DNA of 64,000 nt from Ruminococcus sp. 210702-SL.1.03 (GCF_020559915.1 NZ_JAJCLZ010000005.1:1-64000), one strand, 5' to 3'. Numbered from the stretch's first letter, positions 23,830-33,253 are shown. A program made the numbers and translations. Notes: generated by a model from the letters alone, not told the origin.

Positions 23830-26313
23830 TCATGATCCTATATCGCCGTTTATGTCAGCCGAAATGCGCACCTCGCTGAACCTGCGGTCTTTCATGAATC
23901 GCACCATGCAGTCAGAGATCAGCGCGTGAAGCTGCTTTGAAACGCGGCATTTTATTATTATCCTGTATCTGTATCTGTTGTTTATCCTGCCCAGCGTGCA
24001 TTGGGTAGGGCCGAGCACGCGCAGGGGTATCTTTATCTGCTCGTTTACTATCTTGCCGCGCAAAGTCTGCAAGAAGCTGCGCGAGCCTTCTATCGCGCGG
24101 CTCTCCATCTCAGATGAAAAATTCACCGCGCATATATCGCAGTACGGGGGAAAAAGCAGCGTTTTTCTCAGCGCCGTTTCCTCCTCGTAAAATTCGTCGT
24201 AATCCTGCTGCGCCGCTAGGTTTATAACGTAGTGGTCGGGCACGAATGTCTGTATGAAAGCCCTGCCGGGTTTGTCGCCCCTGCCCGAGCGCCCCGCCAC
24301 CTGCGTTATCAGCGAAAAAGTTCGCTCGTAGCTGCGGAAGTCGCCCGTGAAAAGCGCTTTGTCGATGGAGATTATCCCCACCAGCGTCACATTCGGGAAA
24401 TTCAGCCCCTTGGCTATCATCTGTGTGCCAAGCATTATGTCGTACTCGCCGCGCTCGAAAGCCGAAAAGCTCTCTTCATACGCCCCGCGCGTGAACGTTG
24501 TATCCGCGTCCATTCTCAGCAAGCGCGCCTGCGGGAAAAGTTTTCCCAGCTCGTCCTCTACTTTCTGCGTGCCCACGCCGCTCTGCCGCAGCTTTTCGCT
24601 TCCGCAGGCTGGACATTTCGTCGGCTGAGCCATCGAAAATCCGCAGTAGTGGCACATCAGCCTGCCGTTTTTCTTGTGAAAAGTCAGCGGCAGACCGCAG
24701 TTAGGGCAGCTTACAGGCTCGCGGCACTCGGCGCATGACATATACGTCGTGTACCCCCTGCGGTTGAGCAAAAGTATAGCCTGTTCGCCCTTTGCGAGCG
24801 TTTCGCTAACCGCTTCGGCAAGCTTTCGGCTGAAAATGCTGCCGTTGCCCGCCGCCGCCTCGCTCTGCATATCTATTATCTCCACCTCGGGCAAGACCGC
24901 GTCGGCGTAGCGGTGGCGCATCTCAAAGAGGTGGAACCTGCCCGTTTTCGCGTAGTAAAAGCTCTCGATAGAGGGCGTTGCCGAAGCCATCAGCAGCACG
25001 CAGCCGTGGTGGCCGCAGCGCTGTATAGCCGCGTCGCGGGCGTGGTATCTGGGCGATTGGTCTGATTTGTAAGTTCGCTCGCCCTCTTCGTCCATTATTA
25101 TCAAGCCTATGTTTTCCAGTGGGGCGAACACCGCGCTGCGCGTGCCTATGACTATCTTCGCCTTTCCGCCGCGTATGCGTTTAAATTCGTCCGCGCGCTG
25201 CCCCAGCGAGAGCGAGGAATGCAGAAGCGCTATCTCGTCGCCGAAGTACAGCTTGAATTTCTTCACCATCTGCGGCGTTAGCGATATTTCGGGCACCATC
25301 ATCAGCGCCGTCCTGCCGCTTTTCAGCACGCTGTCTATCAGGCGGAAAAATACCGAAGTCTTTCCGCTTCCCGTAACGCCGTAAAGCAGCGCGCCCGCGG
25401 GCTTTCGCGCGTCCACGAGCTGCATTATGCCCTCGTAAGCGGCGGTCTGCTCGGCGTTCAGCTGTATCTCTGTTGGGTCGCGGCGTTCACCTGCGTCGGC
25501 AGTCGCCTTGCGCATTACCTCCGTCTTGTAAACGGTTATCGCGCCCTTTTCCTCCAGCCTTTTCAGCACGGCTTTCGTGCAGCCCGTCATGTAGCAGACT
25601 TCCTCGGCAGATGCGCTGCCAAGCTCTTTCAGCAGTTTTACCACCGCGCTCTGCTTCGCGCTGAGCTTTTCGTTCGCGCCGCCTGCGAGCATAACCTCGC
25701 TCAGCCGCACCATCTGCTCGGTTTCGTCGCCTACCGCGCGCTTGAAAAAGTCGGCTTCCTCCAGCGCGCCTTTATCCAGCAGCGAGCCTACCAGCTCTTT
25801 CAGGTGTTTCTTCTCCGCCTCGCCGGCGCCCTTTTCGGGGCTGAGCAGCTTATCGGCGGCGCTCTGCGTTTTAGCCGCGCGCACCTGCTCTATCAGCGCC
25901 AGCTCCTCGCCCGTAAAGGCGTTTTCGTCCAGCCCGATATTCGCGAGGGTGTAGTGCGTCTTTATCTTATAAGAAAAGCCGTTTGGCACCATTGTCTTGT
26001 AAGCGTCGAAGTATGTGCAGAAAAGGCTGCTCTTCATCCACTCGAGCATGTTGAGCATCTCGGCGTTTATCAGCGGCTCTTTATCTATCAGCGCAAACAC
26101 AGGCTTCAGCTCGGCGTTGTAATGTTCCAGCGGGTATATCGCTATTATCAGCGCGACCGACTTGCGGTTTCCCCTGCCGAAAGGCACGAGCGCCCTCATT
26201 CCCGCCTGCGCCTTATCCGCAAGCTCCTCGGGCAAGATGTAGTCGTAGTGCTTGTCGAAGCTCATCGAAGCGCCGTTTATCACGGTCTTTGCGGCGAAGT
26301 AACTTCCCCTCAT
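23830..26313 (-). CDS. priA: Primosomal protein N' (replication restart helicase)
   Basis: 827 residues. It restarts stalled replication forks. N-terminal DNA-binding domain, then helicase motifs I (YGVTGSGKTSVF) and II, then an eight-Cys double zinc site (CAECREPVSCPNCGLP and CHYCGF...CPACGS), then motifs V-VI (TQMIAKGLNFP, TQVAGRSGRGDKPG). Motif II reads IIMDEEGERTYKS, where most family members have DEEH. The start at 26313 has only a weak ribosome site; translation may be coupled to rpoZ 20 bases upstream. The coaBC gene found between rpoZ and priA in Bacillus is absent. Confidence 0.95.
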   Translation of the reverse strand: MRGSYFAAKTVINGASMSFDKHYDYILPEELADKAQAGMRALVPFGRGNRKSVALIIAIYPLEHYNAELKPVFALIDKEPLINAEMLNMLEWMKSSLFCTYFDAYKTMVPNGFSYKIKTHYTLANIGLDENAFTGEELALIEQVRAAKTQSAADKLLSPEKGAGEAEKKHLKELVGSLLDKGALEEADFFKRAVGDETEQMVRLSEVMLAGGANEKLSAKQSAVVKLLKELGSASAEEVCYMTGCTKAVLKRLEEKGAITVYKTEVMRKATADAGERRDPTEIQLNAEQTAAYEGIMQLVDARKPAGALLYGVTGSGKTSVFFRLIDSVLKSGRTALMMVPEISLTPQMVKKFKLYFGDEIALLHSSLSLGQRADEFKRIRGGKAKIVIGTRSAVFAPLENIGLIIMDEEGERTYKSDQSPRYHARDAAIQRCGHHGCVLLMASATPSIESFYYAKTGRFHLFEMRHRYADAVLPEVEIIDMQSEAAAGNGSIFSRKLAEAVSETLAKGEQAILLLNRRGYTTYMSCAECREPVSCPNCGLPLTFHKKNGRLMCHYCGFSMAQPTKCPACGSEKLRQSGVGTQKVEDELGKLFPQARLLRMDADTTFTRGAYEESFSAFERGEYDIMLGTQMIAKGLNFPNVTLVGIISIDKALFTGDFRSYERTFSLITQVAGRSGRGDKPGRAFIQTFVPDHYVINLAAQQDYDEFYEEETALRKTLLFPPYCDICAVNFSSEMESRAIEGSRSFLQTLRGKIVNEQIKIPLRVLGPTQCTLGRINNRYRYRIIIKCRVSKQLHALISDCMVRFMKDRRFSEVRISADINGDIGS

Positions 26314-26332
26314 ATGCCGTATTTATCGGGTA

Positions 26333-26539
26333 TCAGAGTCTTACCGCGGGGTCTTCTATAAGCTTGTATTCGCCGGAGGCAAATTCGTCTACCGCTTTTT
26401 TTACAGGGCGCTCGTCGAGCACCTTTTTCTCTTCAAAAGCTTCCTCAGTTATCTCTCTCGCGCGCTTTGCAACGCCTACTACGAGTGAATAATAGCTTTC
26501 ATTGTTCTTTAAAATCTGTACTGCTGCGGGTCTAAGCAT
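26333..26539 (-). CDS. rpoZ: RNA polymerase omega subunit
   Basis: About 68 residues. [12 protein letters not shown] start, then SYYSLVVGVAKRAREI and KPVxxAVxEFxxGxY-like end (RPVKKAVDEFASGEYKLIED), the omega pattern. It stabilises RNA polymerase assembly. The ATG overlaps the last 8 bases of gmk, with GAGG upstream. Confidence 0.92.
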   Translation of the reverse strand: MLRPAAVQILKNNESYYSLVVGVAKRAREITEEAFEEKKVLDERPVKKAVDEFASGEYKLIEDPAVRL

Positions 26540-27170
26540 TTTTAAGCACCTCATCTATAATTTCTTTCTGGTTCGCGGCTTTAAAGCTTTCCAGCCCCTC
26601 GCCGCCGTTTTTTGCTGAATGGAATATATTTTTCAGGTCGCTGACAGCCTTATCGAGGTCGCCGTTGACCATCACATAATCGTAATCGTAAGCGCGCTCT
26701 ATATCGCCCTTAGCGGTAGAAAGGCGCTTTTGTATCATCTCTTCCGTTTCGCCCGATTCCTGCGCACGGCGATGCAGCCTGCGGTCGAGCGAGCTTATCG
26801 AGGGGGGCAGTATGAAGAGCATTACGGCTTCGGGCATCTTCGCCTTTACCTGAAATGCGCCCTGCGGCTCTATCTCCAGCAGCACGTCTATTCCTGCGGC
26901 AAGCTTTTGCTCTACGGGCGCTTTCGGCGTGCCGTAGCAGTTCCCGCTAAATTCTGCGTGCTCTAAAAAGCCGTCGTTTTCCGCCAGTCTGCCAAATTCC
27001 TCGCGGGTGATGAAGTTGTAGTGCACGCCGTCAAGCTCGCCCTCGCGCGGCGCTCTCGTGGTGCACGATATGGAATTGAATATCTCGTTATCGCGGCTAA
27101 GCTCTTTTATAAGCGTGCCCTTGCCGCAGCCCGATGGGGCTGAGATTATAAAAAGCTTTGCGTTATTCAT
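26532..27170 (-). CDS. gmk: Guanylate kinase
   Basis: About 212 residues. P-loop [18 protein letters not shown]-binding [19 protein letters not shown], lid [20 protein letters not shown]. It phosphorylates GMP and dGMP. Start at 27170 because GGAGG lies 10 bases upstream; an ATG at 27179 is too close and one at 27239 lies within the upstream gene. It overlaps remA by 8 bases. Confidence 0.95.
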   Translation of the reverse strand: MNNAKLFIISAPSGCGKGTLIKELSRDNEIFNSISCTTRAPREGELDGVHYNFITREEFGRLAENDGFLEHAEFSGNCYGTPKAPVEQKLAAGIDVLLEIEPQGAFQVKAKMPEAVMLFILPPSISSLDRRLHRRAQESGETEEMIQKRLSTAKGDIERAYDYDYVMVNGDLDKAVSDLKNIFHSAKNGGEGLESFKAANQKEIIDEVLKNA

Positions 27171-27420
27171 CTTGGTCATCCTCCGTTTTGCCTGCGGCTC
27201 TGCCGTAAACGCTTTCAGTCGAGAGGGCTGAGAGCACAACGTGGTCGCTGTCCATAATTATCACCGACCGCGTTTTCTTGCCGCATGAGGCGTCTATGAG
27301 CGTTCCGCGGTCGCGCGCTTCCTGCACCAGCCTTTTTACGGGCGCGGATTCGGGCGCTGCCACCGCTATCAGCCTTTCAGCCGATATGAAGTTGCCGAAG
27401 CCTATGTTTATCAGCTGCAT
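27163..27420 (-). CDS. remA: RemA-family DNA-binding regulator (DUF370)
   Basis: 85 residues starting [20 protein letters not shown] with the typical IVSPES-like segment ([20 protein letters not shown]) and [19 protein letters not shown]. In Bacillus RemA activates matrix and osmoprotection genes and forms a ring that binds DNA. Its place between yicC and gmk is conserved. GGAGT precedes the ATG. Confidence 0.92.
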   Translation of the reverse strand: MQLINIGFGNFISAERLIAVAAPESAPVKRLVQEARDRGTLIDASCGKKTRSVIIMDSDHVVLSALSTESVYGRAAGKTEDDQDE

Positions 27421-27426
27421 ACGCTT

Positions 27427-28305
27427 TTACTCCACGTTCTGTATCTGCTCGCGTATCTTCTCAATCTCGCTCTTTAGGTCTACCACCGTTTTTGTGATCT
27501 CTAAGTCTGAGCATTTCGAGCCTGTGGTGTTTACCTCGCGGTTCATCTCCTGCACCAAAAAGTCGAGCTTTCTGCCTACCGGCTCGCTGCTGTTTATCAG
27601 CGTGCGGAACTGCGCTATGTGGCTGTGCAGGCGCACCGTTTCTTCGTCCACAGCAGTCTTTTCCGAGAATATCGCCGCCTCGGTAAGCACCCTGCTGTCG
27701 TCTATATTGCGGTCTTTCAGCAGCTCGGTGAGCTTTGCGTAAAGTTTCTCGCGGTAAAGGTCGTTCACCTTGGGCGAGCGCTCCTCTACGCTCTTCACCA
27801 TCTGCTCGATGAAGCCCAGCCGCGAAGCGATGTCGTCGTGCATCTTCACGCCCTCCACCTCGCGCATCTCTACGAATTTTTCGAGCGCGCGCTCGGCGGT
27901 CTGCTTCACCTGCTCCCACACCTGCTCTTCATTTTCCTGCGTTTTCACTACTGTGAAGAGGTCGGGCAGGCGCATTATGTCTGAAAGCTTCAGGTCGTCC
28001 TCAACCTCAAGCTCGGGGGCGGCGGCGCGCAGCGCGTCGAGGTAGCCGTGCGCTATCTCTTTATTCACCGTGATGTCGGCGTTCACGCCCTCTTTATTGT
28101 AGATGTAGACCGAGACTTCGACCTTGCCGCGGGTTATCTTTCCGCCCAGCAGCGATTTCAGTTTCTCGTCCAGATAGCCGTAAGCGCGGGGCGTGCGCGC
28201 CGTAAATTCGTAAAAGCGGTGGTTCACCGAGCGGATCTCCACCAGTATCTCTCTTTCTTCGAAAGCGGCTCGTTCTCTGCCGAAGCCGGTCATAGATCTC
28301 AGCAT
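27427..28305 (-). CDS. yicC: YicC-family endoribonuclease
   Basis: About 292 residues. N-terminal MLRSMTGFGRE and SVNHRFYE(F)TARTP, C-terminal acidic/hexameric domain ending QEMNREVNTTGSKCSDLEIT, as in YicC/YloC. E. coli YicC degrades the small RNA RyhB (established there). ATG 28305 has GAAGG upstream; an in-frame TTG at 28311 is less likely. It is the first gene of the long operon. Confidence 0.93.
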   Translation of the reverse strand: MLRSMTGFGRERAAFEEREILVEIRSVNHRFYEFTARTPRAYGYLDEKLKSLLGGKITRGKVEVSVYIYNKEGVNADITVNKEIAHGYLDALRAAAPELEVEDDLKLSDIMRLPDLFTVVKTQENEEQVWEQVKQTAERALEKFVEMREVEGVKMHDDIASRLGFIEQMVKSVEERSPKVNDLYREKLYAKLTELLKDRNIDDSRVLTEAAIFSEKTAVDEETVRLHSHIAQFRTLINSSEPVGRKLDFLVQEMNREVNTTGSKCSDLEITKTVVDLKSEIEKIREQIQNVE

Positions 28306-28358
28306 TTTCAATACCTTCTTTACTTCATTTATAAAAGCACAAATTATCCTATCATAAT

Positions 28359-28387
28359 ATTATACCACTTTTTCGGCTCAATATCAA
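28359..28387 (-). promoter_or_regulatory. Promoter of the yicC-to-spoVM operon
   Basis: On the minus strand TTGATA (28382-28387), 17-base spacer, TATAAT (28359-28364), 54 bases upstream of yicC. Confidence 0.8.
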
Positions 28388-28416
28388 GAGTTGTTAATGA
28401 TTTGTTGCTTATTTTT

Positions 28417-29082
28417 TTACCGTTTATTCTTACAGACATATGCCATAACGTCCGCCGCGCCCTGCGCTATGAGAACATTGGGGTAATTCGCAAAATCTTC
28501 CGCCATAGTAGAGCCTGTCAGCACTCCCGCGAAGTCTACGCCCGCTCTCTGCGCCGTTTCCGCGTCGATGAAGCTGTCGCCGACGTAAAGCGTTTCCGAC
28601 TTTTCCGCGCCCAAGCCCTCTATACATTTCAGCAGGCCGCAGGGGTCGGGCTTAGCCATGCCGCTCGGCACGTCCTCGCCGCCTATGATAAGGTCTGCGG
28701 GCGTTTCACCCGCCTGCGCAGCGAAAGTATCCGCTATGCGGTAGCGGTATTTCGTAGAGCAAATGCCTATCTTCACGCCGTGCGCGCGCAGGTCTTTCAT
28801 AGCCGCTATAACGCCGCTGTAAAAGAAGGTGTTTTTCACCATCACCTCGTCCGCCTTTTTGACGTAGGCGACGCGCATATCCTCGCGCTGAGGGTTATTC
28901 GGCGTATCGGTAAGCAGGTCGAAAGCGTCTACCAGCGTCATGCCTATCGTGTCATATATCGTCTTATCGTCCTTTGGCGGATAGCCGAACTGCTCTAAAA
29001 CGTGCTTGAAGCATATCAGTATGCCCTTCGACGAATCGGCGAGGGTGAGGTCGAAATCAAAAATGCAAGCTTTGTACGCCAT
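28417..29082 (-). CDS. HAD-family phosphatase, phosphoglycolate phosphatase-like
   Basis: 221 residues. HAD motifs: I IFDFDLTLADS with the nucleophile Asp near residue 9, II GICSTKYRYR, III KPDPCGLLKC, IV YVGDSFIDAETA. A helical cap sits between I and II, as in phosphoglycolate phosphatases (Gph) and related enzymes. The true substrate is not readable. It begins one base after the stop of glmS, so they share an mRNA; a role in sugar-phosphate housekeeping is an inference. Confidence 0.8.
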   Translation of the reverse strand: MAYKACIFDFDLTLADSSKGILICFKHVLEQFGYPPKDDKTIYDTIGMTLVDAFDLLTDTPNNPQREDMRVAYVKKADEVMVKNTFFYSGVIAAMKDLRAHGVKIGICSTKYRYRIADTFAAQAGETPADLIIGGEDVPSGMAKPDPCGLLKCIEGLGAEKSETLYVGDSFIDAETAQRAGVDFAGVLTGSTMAEDFANYPNVLIAQGAADVMAYVCKNKR

Positions 29083-29083
29083 A

Positions 29084-30904
29084 TTATTCCACCGTTACCG
29101 ACTTAGCAAGGTTTCTCGGCTTATCTACATCGTTGCCCTTGAGCACGGCGGTGTAGTAAGCGATAAGCTGTAAGGGCACTACCGCAGGCAGCGGCATGAG
29201 TATATCGTCGATGGTCGGCAGACCTATCTTATACTCCGCAACGTCGCTCTCGATGGTCTTGTAGCTGTGCGTAACGAATATTACCGAAGCTCCGCGCGCC
29301 TTTACTTCCTTTACGTTGCTGACGGTCTTGTCAAAAAGCTCGCGCTGAGTAGCCACCGCGATAACGGGCATACCCTCGGTAACAAGCGAGATAGTGCCGT
29401 GTTTCAGCTCGCCCGCCGCGTATGATTCGGAATGTATGTACGAGATCTCTTTCAGCTTCAGCGAGCCTTCCATAGAAAGCGCGTAGTCAAGACCTCTGCC
29501 GATGTAGAGCAGGTTGCCCGCGTTTATCAGCTTGGAAGCTATGTACTTGCACTGCTCCGCCTGCTGGAGAACTACGTTTATAAGGTCGGGCACGCTCTGT
29601 AGCACGCCTGTAAGTCTGCGGCACTCCTCTTCGGAGATAGCACCCTTTGCGAAAGCCAGCTCGAATGCTATCAGGTAGAAAACCGCTATCTGCACGATGT
29701 AAGCCTTTGTGGAAGCTACCGAGATCTCAGGGCCTGCGTGGGTGTAAAGCACCATATCGGCCTCGCGCGCGATGGAAGAGCCTTTTACGTTTACAATGGC
29801 GAGGGTATCAGCGCCGACGTTTTTGGAAAGGCGCAGAGCCTCGAGCGTGTCAGCCGTTTCGCCCGACTGCGATACTACTATAACAAGGTCTTTATCGCTG
29901 AGAATAGGATTGCGGTATCTGAATTCGCTCGCTACGTCTACCGTTACGGGCACGCGCGCGAGCTGTTCTATAACGTATTTGCCTACCAGTCCCGCGTGCA
30001 TAGCCGTTCCGCAGGCTACTACGAAAATGTTCTGATAGCCCGAAAGCTTCTCAAGCGTCATTCCGCACTCGCTGAGGTCTGGCATACCCTCGTTTATGCG
30101 CGGGGTGATGGTGGTCTTTATAGCGGTAGGCTGGTCGTTTATCTCTTTGAGCATAAAGTGCGGGTAGCCGCCCTTTTCAGCCGCTTCCATATCCCAGTCG
30201 GCGGTCATTAGCTCTTTGTCTACGGGCATACCGTGAATATCGTAAATGCCCGCTTTGCCGTCGTCGAGGACCACTATCTCGTCCTGATCTATAAGGTAAT
30301 AATTTCTTGTATACTTGATTATAGCGGGCACATCGGAAGCTATGAAAGCCTCGTCTTCGCCAACGCCTACTATCAGCGGAGAATCCTTGCGCACGGCGTA
30401 AACGCGGTTCGGAAAATCTTTGAACATCATGCCCAGCGCGTAAGAGCCTTCTATCTCGCCCAGCACCTTCTGTATAGCCGCCATGGGGTCGCCCTCATAG
30501 TAATAGTCGAGCAGCTTTGCAACTGTTTCGGTGTCAGTCTCGCTCTCGAAAGTATAGCCTTTCTTTATCAGAAAAGCCTTTATCTTCTGGTAATTCTCGA
30601 TTATTCCGTTATGTACTATGGTAACTCTTGCGCTGCCGTGGGGGTGAGAGTTTATGTCAGAGGGTTCGCCGTGGGTAGCCCAGCGGGTGTGACCAATGCC
30701 GCAGGTGCCGTTTATCCAGCCCTCTTTTTGCAGCTTTTGCTCCAGTACGGCAAGTCTGCCCTTTGATTTTGAGATCTTTATTTCGCCGTTTTCAAAAACA
30801 GCCACTCCTGCCGAGTCGTAGCCGCGGTACTCCAGCTTTTTCAGCGAGTCTAGCAGCACTTTTGTGCAATCTTTCTTTCCTACATATCCTACTATTCCGC
30901 ACAT
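29084..30904 (-). CDS. glmS: Glutamine-fructose-6-phosphate aminotransferase
   Basis: 606 residues. It makes glucosamine-6-phosphate, the first step to UDP-GlcNAc and peptidoglycan. N-terminal class II glutaminase with Cys2 (MCGIVGYVGKKDC), the channel and two SIS isomerase domains (ACGTAMHAGLVGKY, VVVSQSGETADTLEAL), and the C-terminal KPRNLAKSVTVE. AGGAGG precedes the ATG. The 5' region of about 100 bases shows no glmS ribozyme. Confidence 0.97.
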   Translation of the reverse strand: MCGIVGYVGKKDCTKVLLDSLKKLEYRGYDSAGVAVFENGEIKISKSKGRLAVLEQKLQKEGWINGTCGIGHTRWATHGEPSDINSHPHGSARVTIVHNGIIENYQKIKAFLIKKGYTFESETDTETVAKLLDYYYEGDPMAAIQKVLGEIEGSYALGMMFKDFPNRVYAVRKDSPLIVGVGEDEAFIASDVPAIIKYTRNYYLIDQDEIVVLDDGKAGIYDIHGMPVDKELMTADWDMEAAEKGGYPHFMLKEINDQPTAIKTTITPRINEGMPDLSECGMTLEKLSGYQNIFVVACGTAMHAGLVGKYVIEQLARVPVTVDVASEFRYRNPILSDKDLVIVVSQSGETADTLEALRLSKNVGADTLAIVNVKGSSIAREADMVLYTHAGPEISVASTKAYIVQIAVFYLIAFELAFAKGAISEEECRRLTGVLQSVPDLINVVLQQAEQCKYIASKLINAGNLLYIGRGLDYALSMEGSLKLKEISYIHSESYAAGELKHGTISLVTEGMPVIAVATQRELFDKTVSNVKEVKARGASVIFVTHSYKTIESDVAEYKIGLPTIDDILMPLPAVVPLQLIAYYTAVLKGNDVDKPRNLAKSVTVE

Positions 30905-31012
30905 GATAATTTACCTCCTGTTCGGACTGTTGTGTATATTGCTTATAGTTATCCTCGTTGGTTTACATAATATGTATATCCGCACGTTTCTGCATACAGA
31001 AATACACATTAT

Positions 31013-31041
31013 ATCATACCACATAACGCCGATAAAATCAA
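31013..31041 (-). promoter_or_regulatory. glmS promoter
   Basis: On the minus strand TTGATT (31036-31041), 17-base spacer, TATGAT (31013-31018). Confidence 0.6.
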
Positions 31042-31081
31042 TAGTATTTTTATGAATTTACGCAACTTTTTATCCCACCGC

Positions 31082-31125
31082 AAAAAAGCGCCCCCGCGCC
31101 GCTTGTTATTGCGGGCGAAAGCGCT
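31082..31125 (-). terminator. leuB terminator
   Basis: GC-rich stem AGCGC.../...GCGCT with inner pairing, followed on the minus strand by TTTTTT. It lies 31 bases after the leuB stop. Confidence 0.75.
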
Positions 31126-31155
31126 CCATTGTGTTTTTCAGTTGTGAAGTCTGTA

Positions 31156-32241
31156 TCAAACTCTCTCTGCGATGAGCGTACCCATCTGCGAGCAGCTTAC
31201 GGGCTTGCAGCCCTCAGACATTATGTCGCCTGTTCTGTAGCCCTCTTCGAGAACCTTGGTAACGGCAGCCTCTACCGCGTCGGCTTCTTCTGTCATATCG
31301 AAAGAATATCTCAGCATCATAGCCGCCGAAAGTATAGTAGCTATCGGGTTCGCCTTATCCTGACCTGCGATGTCGGGTGCAGATCCGCCGCTCGGCTCAT
31401 ACAGACCGAACTTAGTTTCGTTCATGCTTGCGGAGGGCAGCATACCGATAGAGCCAGTTATCATAGAAGCTTCATCTGAAAGAATATCGCCGAACATATT
31501 TTCAGTTACCATAACGTCGAACTGCGCGGGGTCGCGAACCAGCTGCATAGCGCTGTTGTCTACCAGCATATGCTCAAGCTCTACCTCGGGGTAATCCGCC
31601 GCCACCTCGGTAACTATCTTTCTCCAAAGGCGCGAGGAATCGAGAACGTTCGCCTTATCTACGCTGGTGACTTTCTTTCTGCGCTTCATAGCTACCTCGA
31701 AAGCCTTTACAGCTATACGTCTGATCTCTTTTTCGTTGTAGGAAAGGGTATCTACCGCGGTCATAACGCCGTCAACTTCCTCAGTCTTGCGTGCGCCGAA
31801 GTAAAGTCCGCCCGTAAGCTCGCGCATTATCAGCATATCGAAGCCCTTAGCCGAGATCTCTTCTTTCAGCGGGCAAGCTCCTGAAAGCTGCGGGTAAAGC
31901 AGGCAGGGACGCAGGTTAGCAAAAAGACCCAGCTCCTTGCGTATCTTTAGCAGACCTGCTTCGGGGCGCAGGTCAGCGGGAAGCTTGTACCAAGGTGATG
32001 TGGTGGTGTTGCCGCCGATAGAGCCCATCAGCACGGCGTCGCTCGCCTTGCACTCAGCGATGGTTTCGTCGGTAAGCGGCACGCCGTTGACGTCGATAGA
32101 GCAGCCGCCCATAAGAAGCTGAGTATAATCAAACTTGTGTCCGTACTTTTCAGCCACCTTATCGAGCACCTTCATAGCCTCGGTAACTATCTCAGGGCCT
32201 ATTCCGTCGCCCTTTATAACAGCGATCTTCTTATTCATCAT
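31156..32241 (-). CDS. leuB: 3-isopropylmalate dehydrogenase
   Basis: 361 residues. NAD-dependent oxidative decarboxylation in leucine synthesis. Motifs: [12 protein letters not shown] start, [16 protein letters not shown], the YFG-type Tyr region [13 protein letters not shown], the metal-site Asp block [19 protein letters not shown], and the NAD-binding [14 protein letters not shown]. It stands alone here, without leuA, C or D, with its own promoter and terminator. Confidence 0.95.
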   Translation of the reverse strand: MMNKKIAVIKGDGIGPEIVTEAMKVLDKVAEKYGHKFDYTQLLMGGCSIDVNGVPLTDETIAECKASDAVLMGSIGGNTTTSPWYKLPADLRPEAGLLKIRKELGLFANLRPCLLYPQLSGACPLKEEISAKGFDMLIMRELTGGLYFGARKTEEVDGVMTAVDTLSYNEKEIRRIAVKAFEVAMKRRKKVTSVDKANVLDSSRLWRKIVTEVAADYPEVELEHMLVDNSAMQLVRDPAQFDVMVTENMFGDILSDEASMITGSIGMLPSASMNETKFGLYEPSGGSAPDIAGQDKANPIATILSAAMMLRYSFDMTEEADAVEAAVTKVLEEGYRTGDIMSEGCKPVSCSQMGTLIAERV

Positions 32242-32278
32242 GTATCATTTCCTTTCAAAGGGATTTTGTCATAATACA

Positions 32279-32307
32279 ATTATAACACGTTTATCTCAAA
32301 ATTGCAA
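32279..32307 (-). promoter_or_regulatory. leuB promoter
   Basis: On the minus strand TTGCAA (32302-32307), 17-base spacer, TATAAT (32279-32284). The 38-base leader has no T-box or leader peptide. Confidence 0.7.
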
Positions 32308-32315
32308 TAGCGCGC

Positions 32316-32358
32316 AAAAAATATCCCGCAAAGCGTTTTCAGCCCCGCGGGATATTTT
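32316..32358 (-). terminator. Terminator after agrB
   Basis: AAAATATCCCGC pairs with GCGGGATATTTT (32318-32329 with 32347-32358), followed by Ts. It ends the agr locus and lies just upstream of the leuB promoter. Confidence 0.85.
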
Positions 32359-32391
32359 CTCATAAGTCATTTGTCATTTGCAGACAGTGTT

Positions 32392-32967
32392 TTATTTTTT
32401 CAGACGTGCATTCTTTATCCTGCCCGCCGCGAGCATCAGCCCTTCGGTAAACACGGACATAGGTATCAGCCCACACTTAAAGCGAAGCAGCAGCCCCGTC
32501 ACCGCCCATATGCAGACCTCTGCCGCCAGTATCGTGAGCGCGCGGCGGCGGTATACCCGCACCTCGGCTTCGTCGAGCGGCTTGTTGTGGTCTTCTACGG
32601 GGGAAAGCAGCGCGCAGAGCGCCGCGCCAGCCGCCATGATCACAGCGTACCCCGCCGCACCAAACGGCAGGAGTTTCAGCGCAGCCAGCACCGCGGCTAT
32701 CATCGCGAGCGATAAAAAATAGCACCTCAGCGGAGTTTCAGAGTGGTATCCTCCGGCATAGCTTCTCAGCGGTATGTAGCAGACCAGAAAAGCTATGCTT
32801 TCAAATACCATGCCGAAGATCAGCCCTACTGCCGCGGTGCTTATGATGTTGAGCAGCATGGTGAGCGCCATATCGAAGCCGTAGCGGTAAAGCGCCGCCT
32901 CGCTCTCGGCTATCACTCCCCTGCCGCAAAGCCCGCGGGTAAGCTTATCTGCGGTTTTCTCAAACAT
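32392..32967 (-). CDS. agrB: Accessory gene regulator peptidase AgrB
   Basis: 191 residues with about six membrane segments. It cuts the C-terminal tail of the AgrD precursor and forms the thiolactone ring. The catalytic pair is His75 and Cys82 in SYAGGYHSETPLRCYFLS, matching His77 and Cys84 of Staphylococcus AgrB in spacing. Start ATG overlaps the agrD stop (TGATG). It is last in the locus. Confidence 0.92.
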   Translation of the reverse strand: MFEKTADKLTRGLCGRGVIAESEAALYRYGFDMALTMLLNIISTAAVGLIFGMVFESIAFLVCYIPLRSYAGGYHSETPLRCYFLSLAMIAAVLAALKLLPFGAAGYAVIMAAGAALCALLSPVEDHNKPLDEAEVRVYRRRALTILAAEVCIWAVTGLLLRFKCGLIPMSVFTEGLMLAAGRIKNARLKK

Positions 32968-33122
32968 CAGAATTTGCGGAGCTTCTTGCTCTCAGCAGGC
33001 ATTTCGGGCTGGTGCGAGATAAATACGCAGGTGGAGTTTACGTTAGAGATGGTAACTGCCATAGCCAGTGCCGCGAAAACCTTGCCTAAGCGGGTGCTGA
33101 TCTTAAAAAGTTTGCTCTTCAA
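32967..33122 (-). CDS. agrD: Cyclic lactone autoinducer peptide precursor AgrD
   Basis: 51 residues from a TTG start with GGGAGG 8 bases upstream. Basic amphipathic leader (MKSKLFKISTRLGKVFAALA), then the signalling core with NSTCVFIS around Cys32, then the conserved acidic recognition tail QPEMPAESKKLRKF. AgrB would cut after the core and link the Cys side chain to the new C-terminus, giving a thiolactone. The exact ring is an inference; a five-residue ring beginning at Cys32 is usual. The gene is the smallest of the agr set and is easily missed. Confidence 0.88.
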   Translation of the reverse strand: MKSKLFKISTRLGKVFAALAMAVTISNVNSTCVFISHQPEMPAESKKLRKF

Positions 33123-33150
33123 TTTTTTCACCTCCCAAGTTTTCAATTTG

Positions 33151-33206
33151 TATGTACATTATACACTACTTTTTAAAACTTGTTTGCTGAAATGTAGTGA
33201 ACTGCC
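33151..33206 (-). promoter_or_regulatory. agrD promoter and candidate AgrA sites
   Basis: On the minus strand TATAAT at 33158-33163 with a poor -35 (CAAACA), the usual sign of an activated promoter. Upstream lie GGCAGTTCAC (33197-33206) and TTCAGCAAAC (33182-33191), loosely like paired LytTR boxes. Activation by AgrA is an inference. Confidence 0.45.
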
Positions 33207-33228
33207 GGGGAAATGTCAAAAATAACAT

Positions 33229-33253
33229 TCAGCCGCTCTTTTGGCGAGCGGCT
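33229..33253 (-). terminator. Hairpin between agrC and agrD
   Basis: Perfect 9-pair stem CAGCCGCTC/GAGCGGCTG followed on the minus strand by AATGTTATTTTT. It may weakly end the agrA-agrC transcript before the separate agrD promoter. Confidence 0.55.

Noticed and set aside
30905..31012. glmS ribozyme upstream of glmS
   Set aside because: The leader is only about 100 bases and AT-rich; no ribozyme core or cleavage-site context is visible.
32242..32278. T-box or leucine leader peptide upstream of leuB
   Set aside because: The leader is too short and has no Leu-rich frame or T-box sequence.
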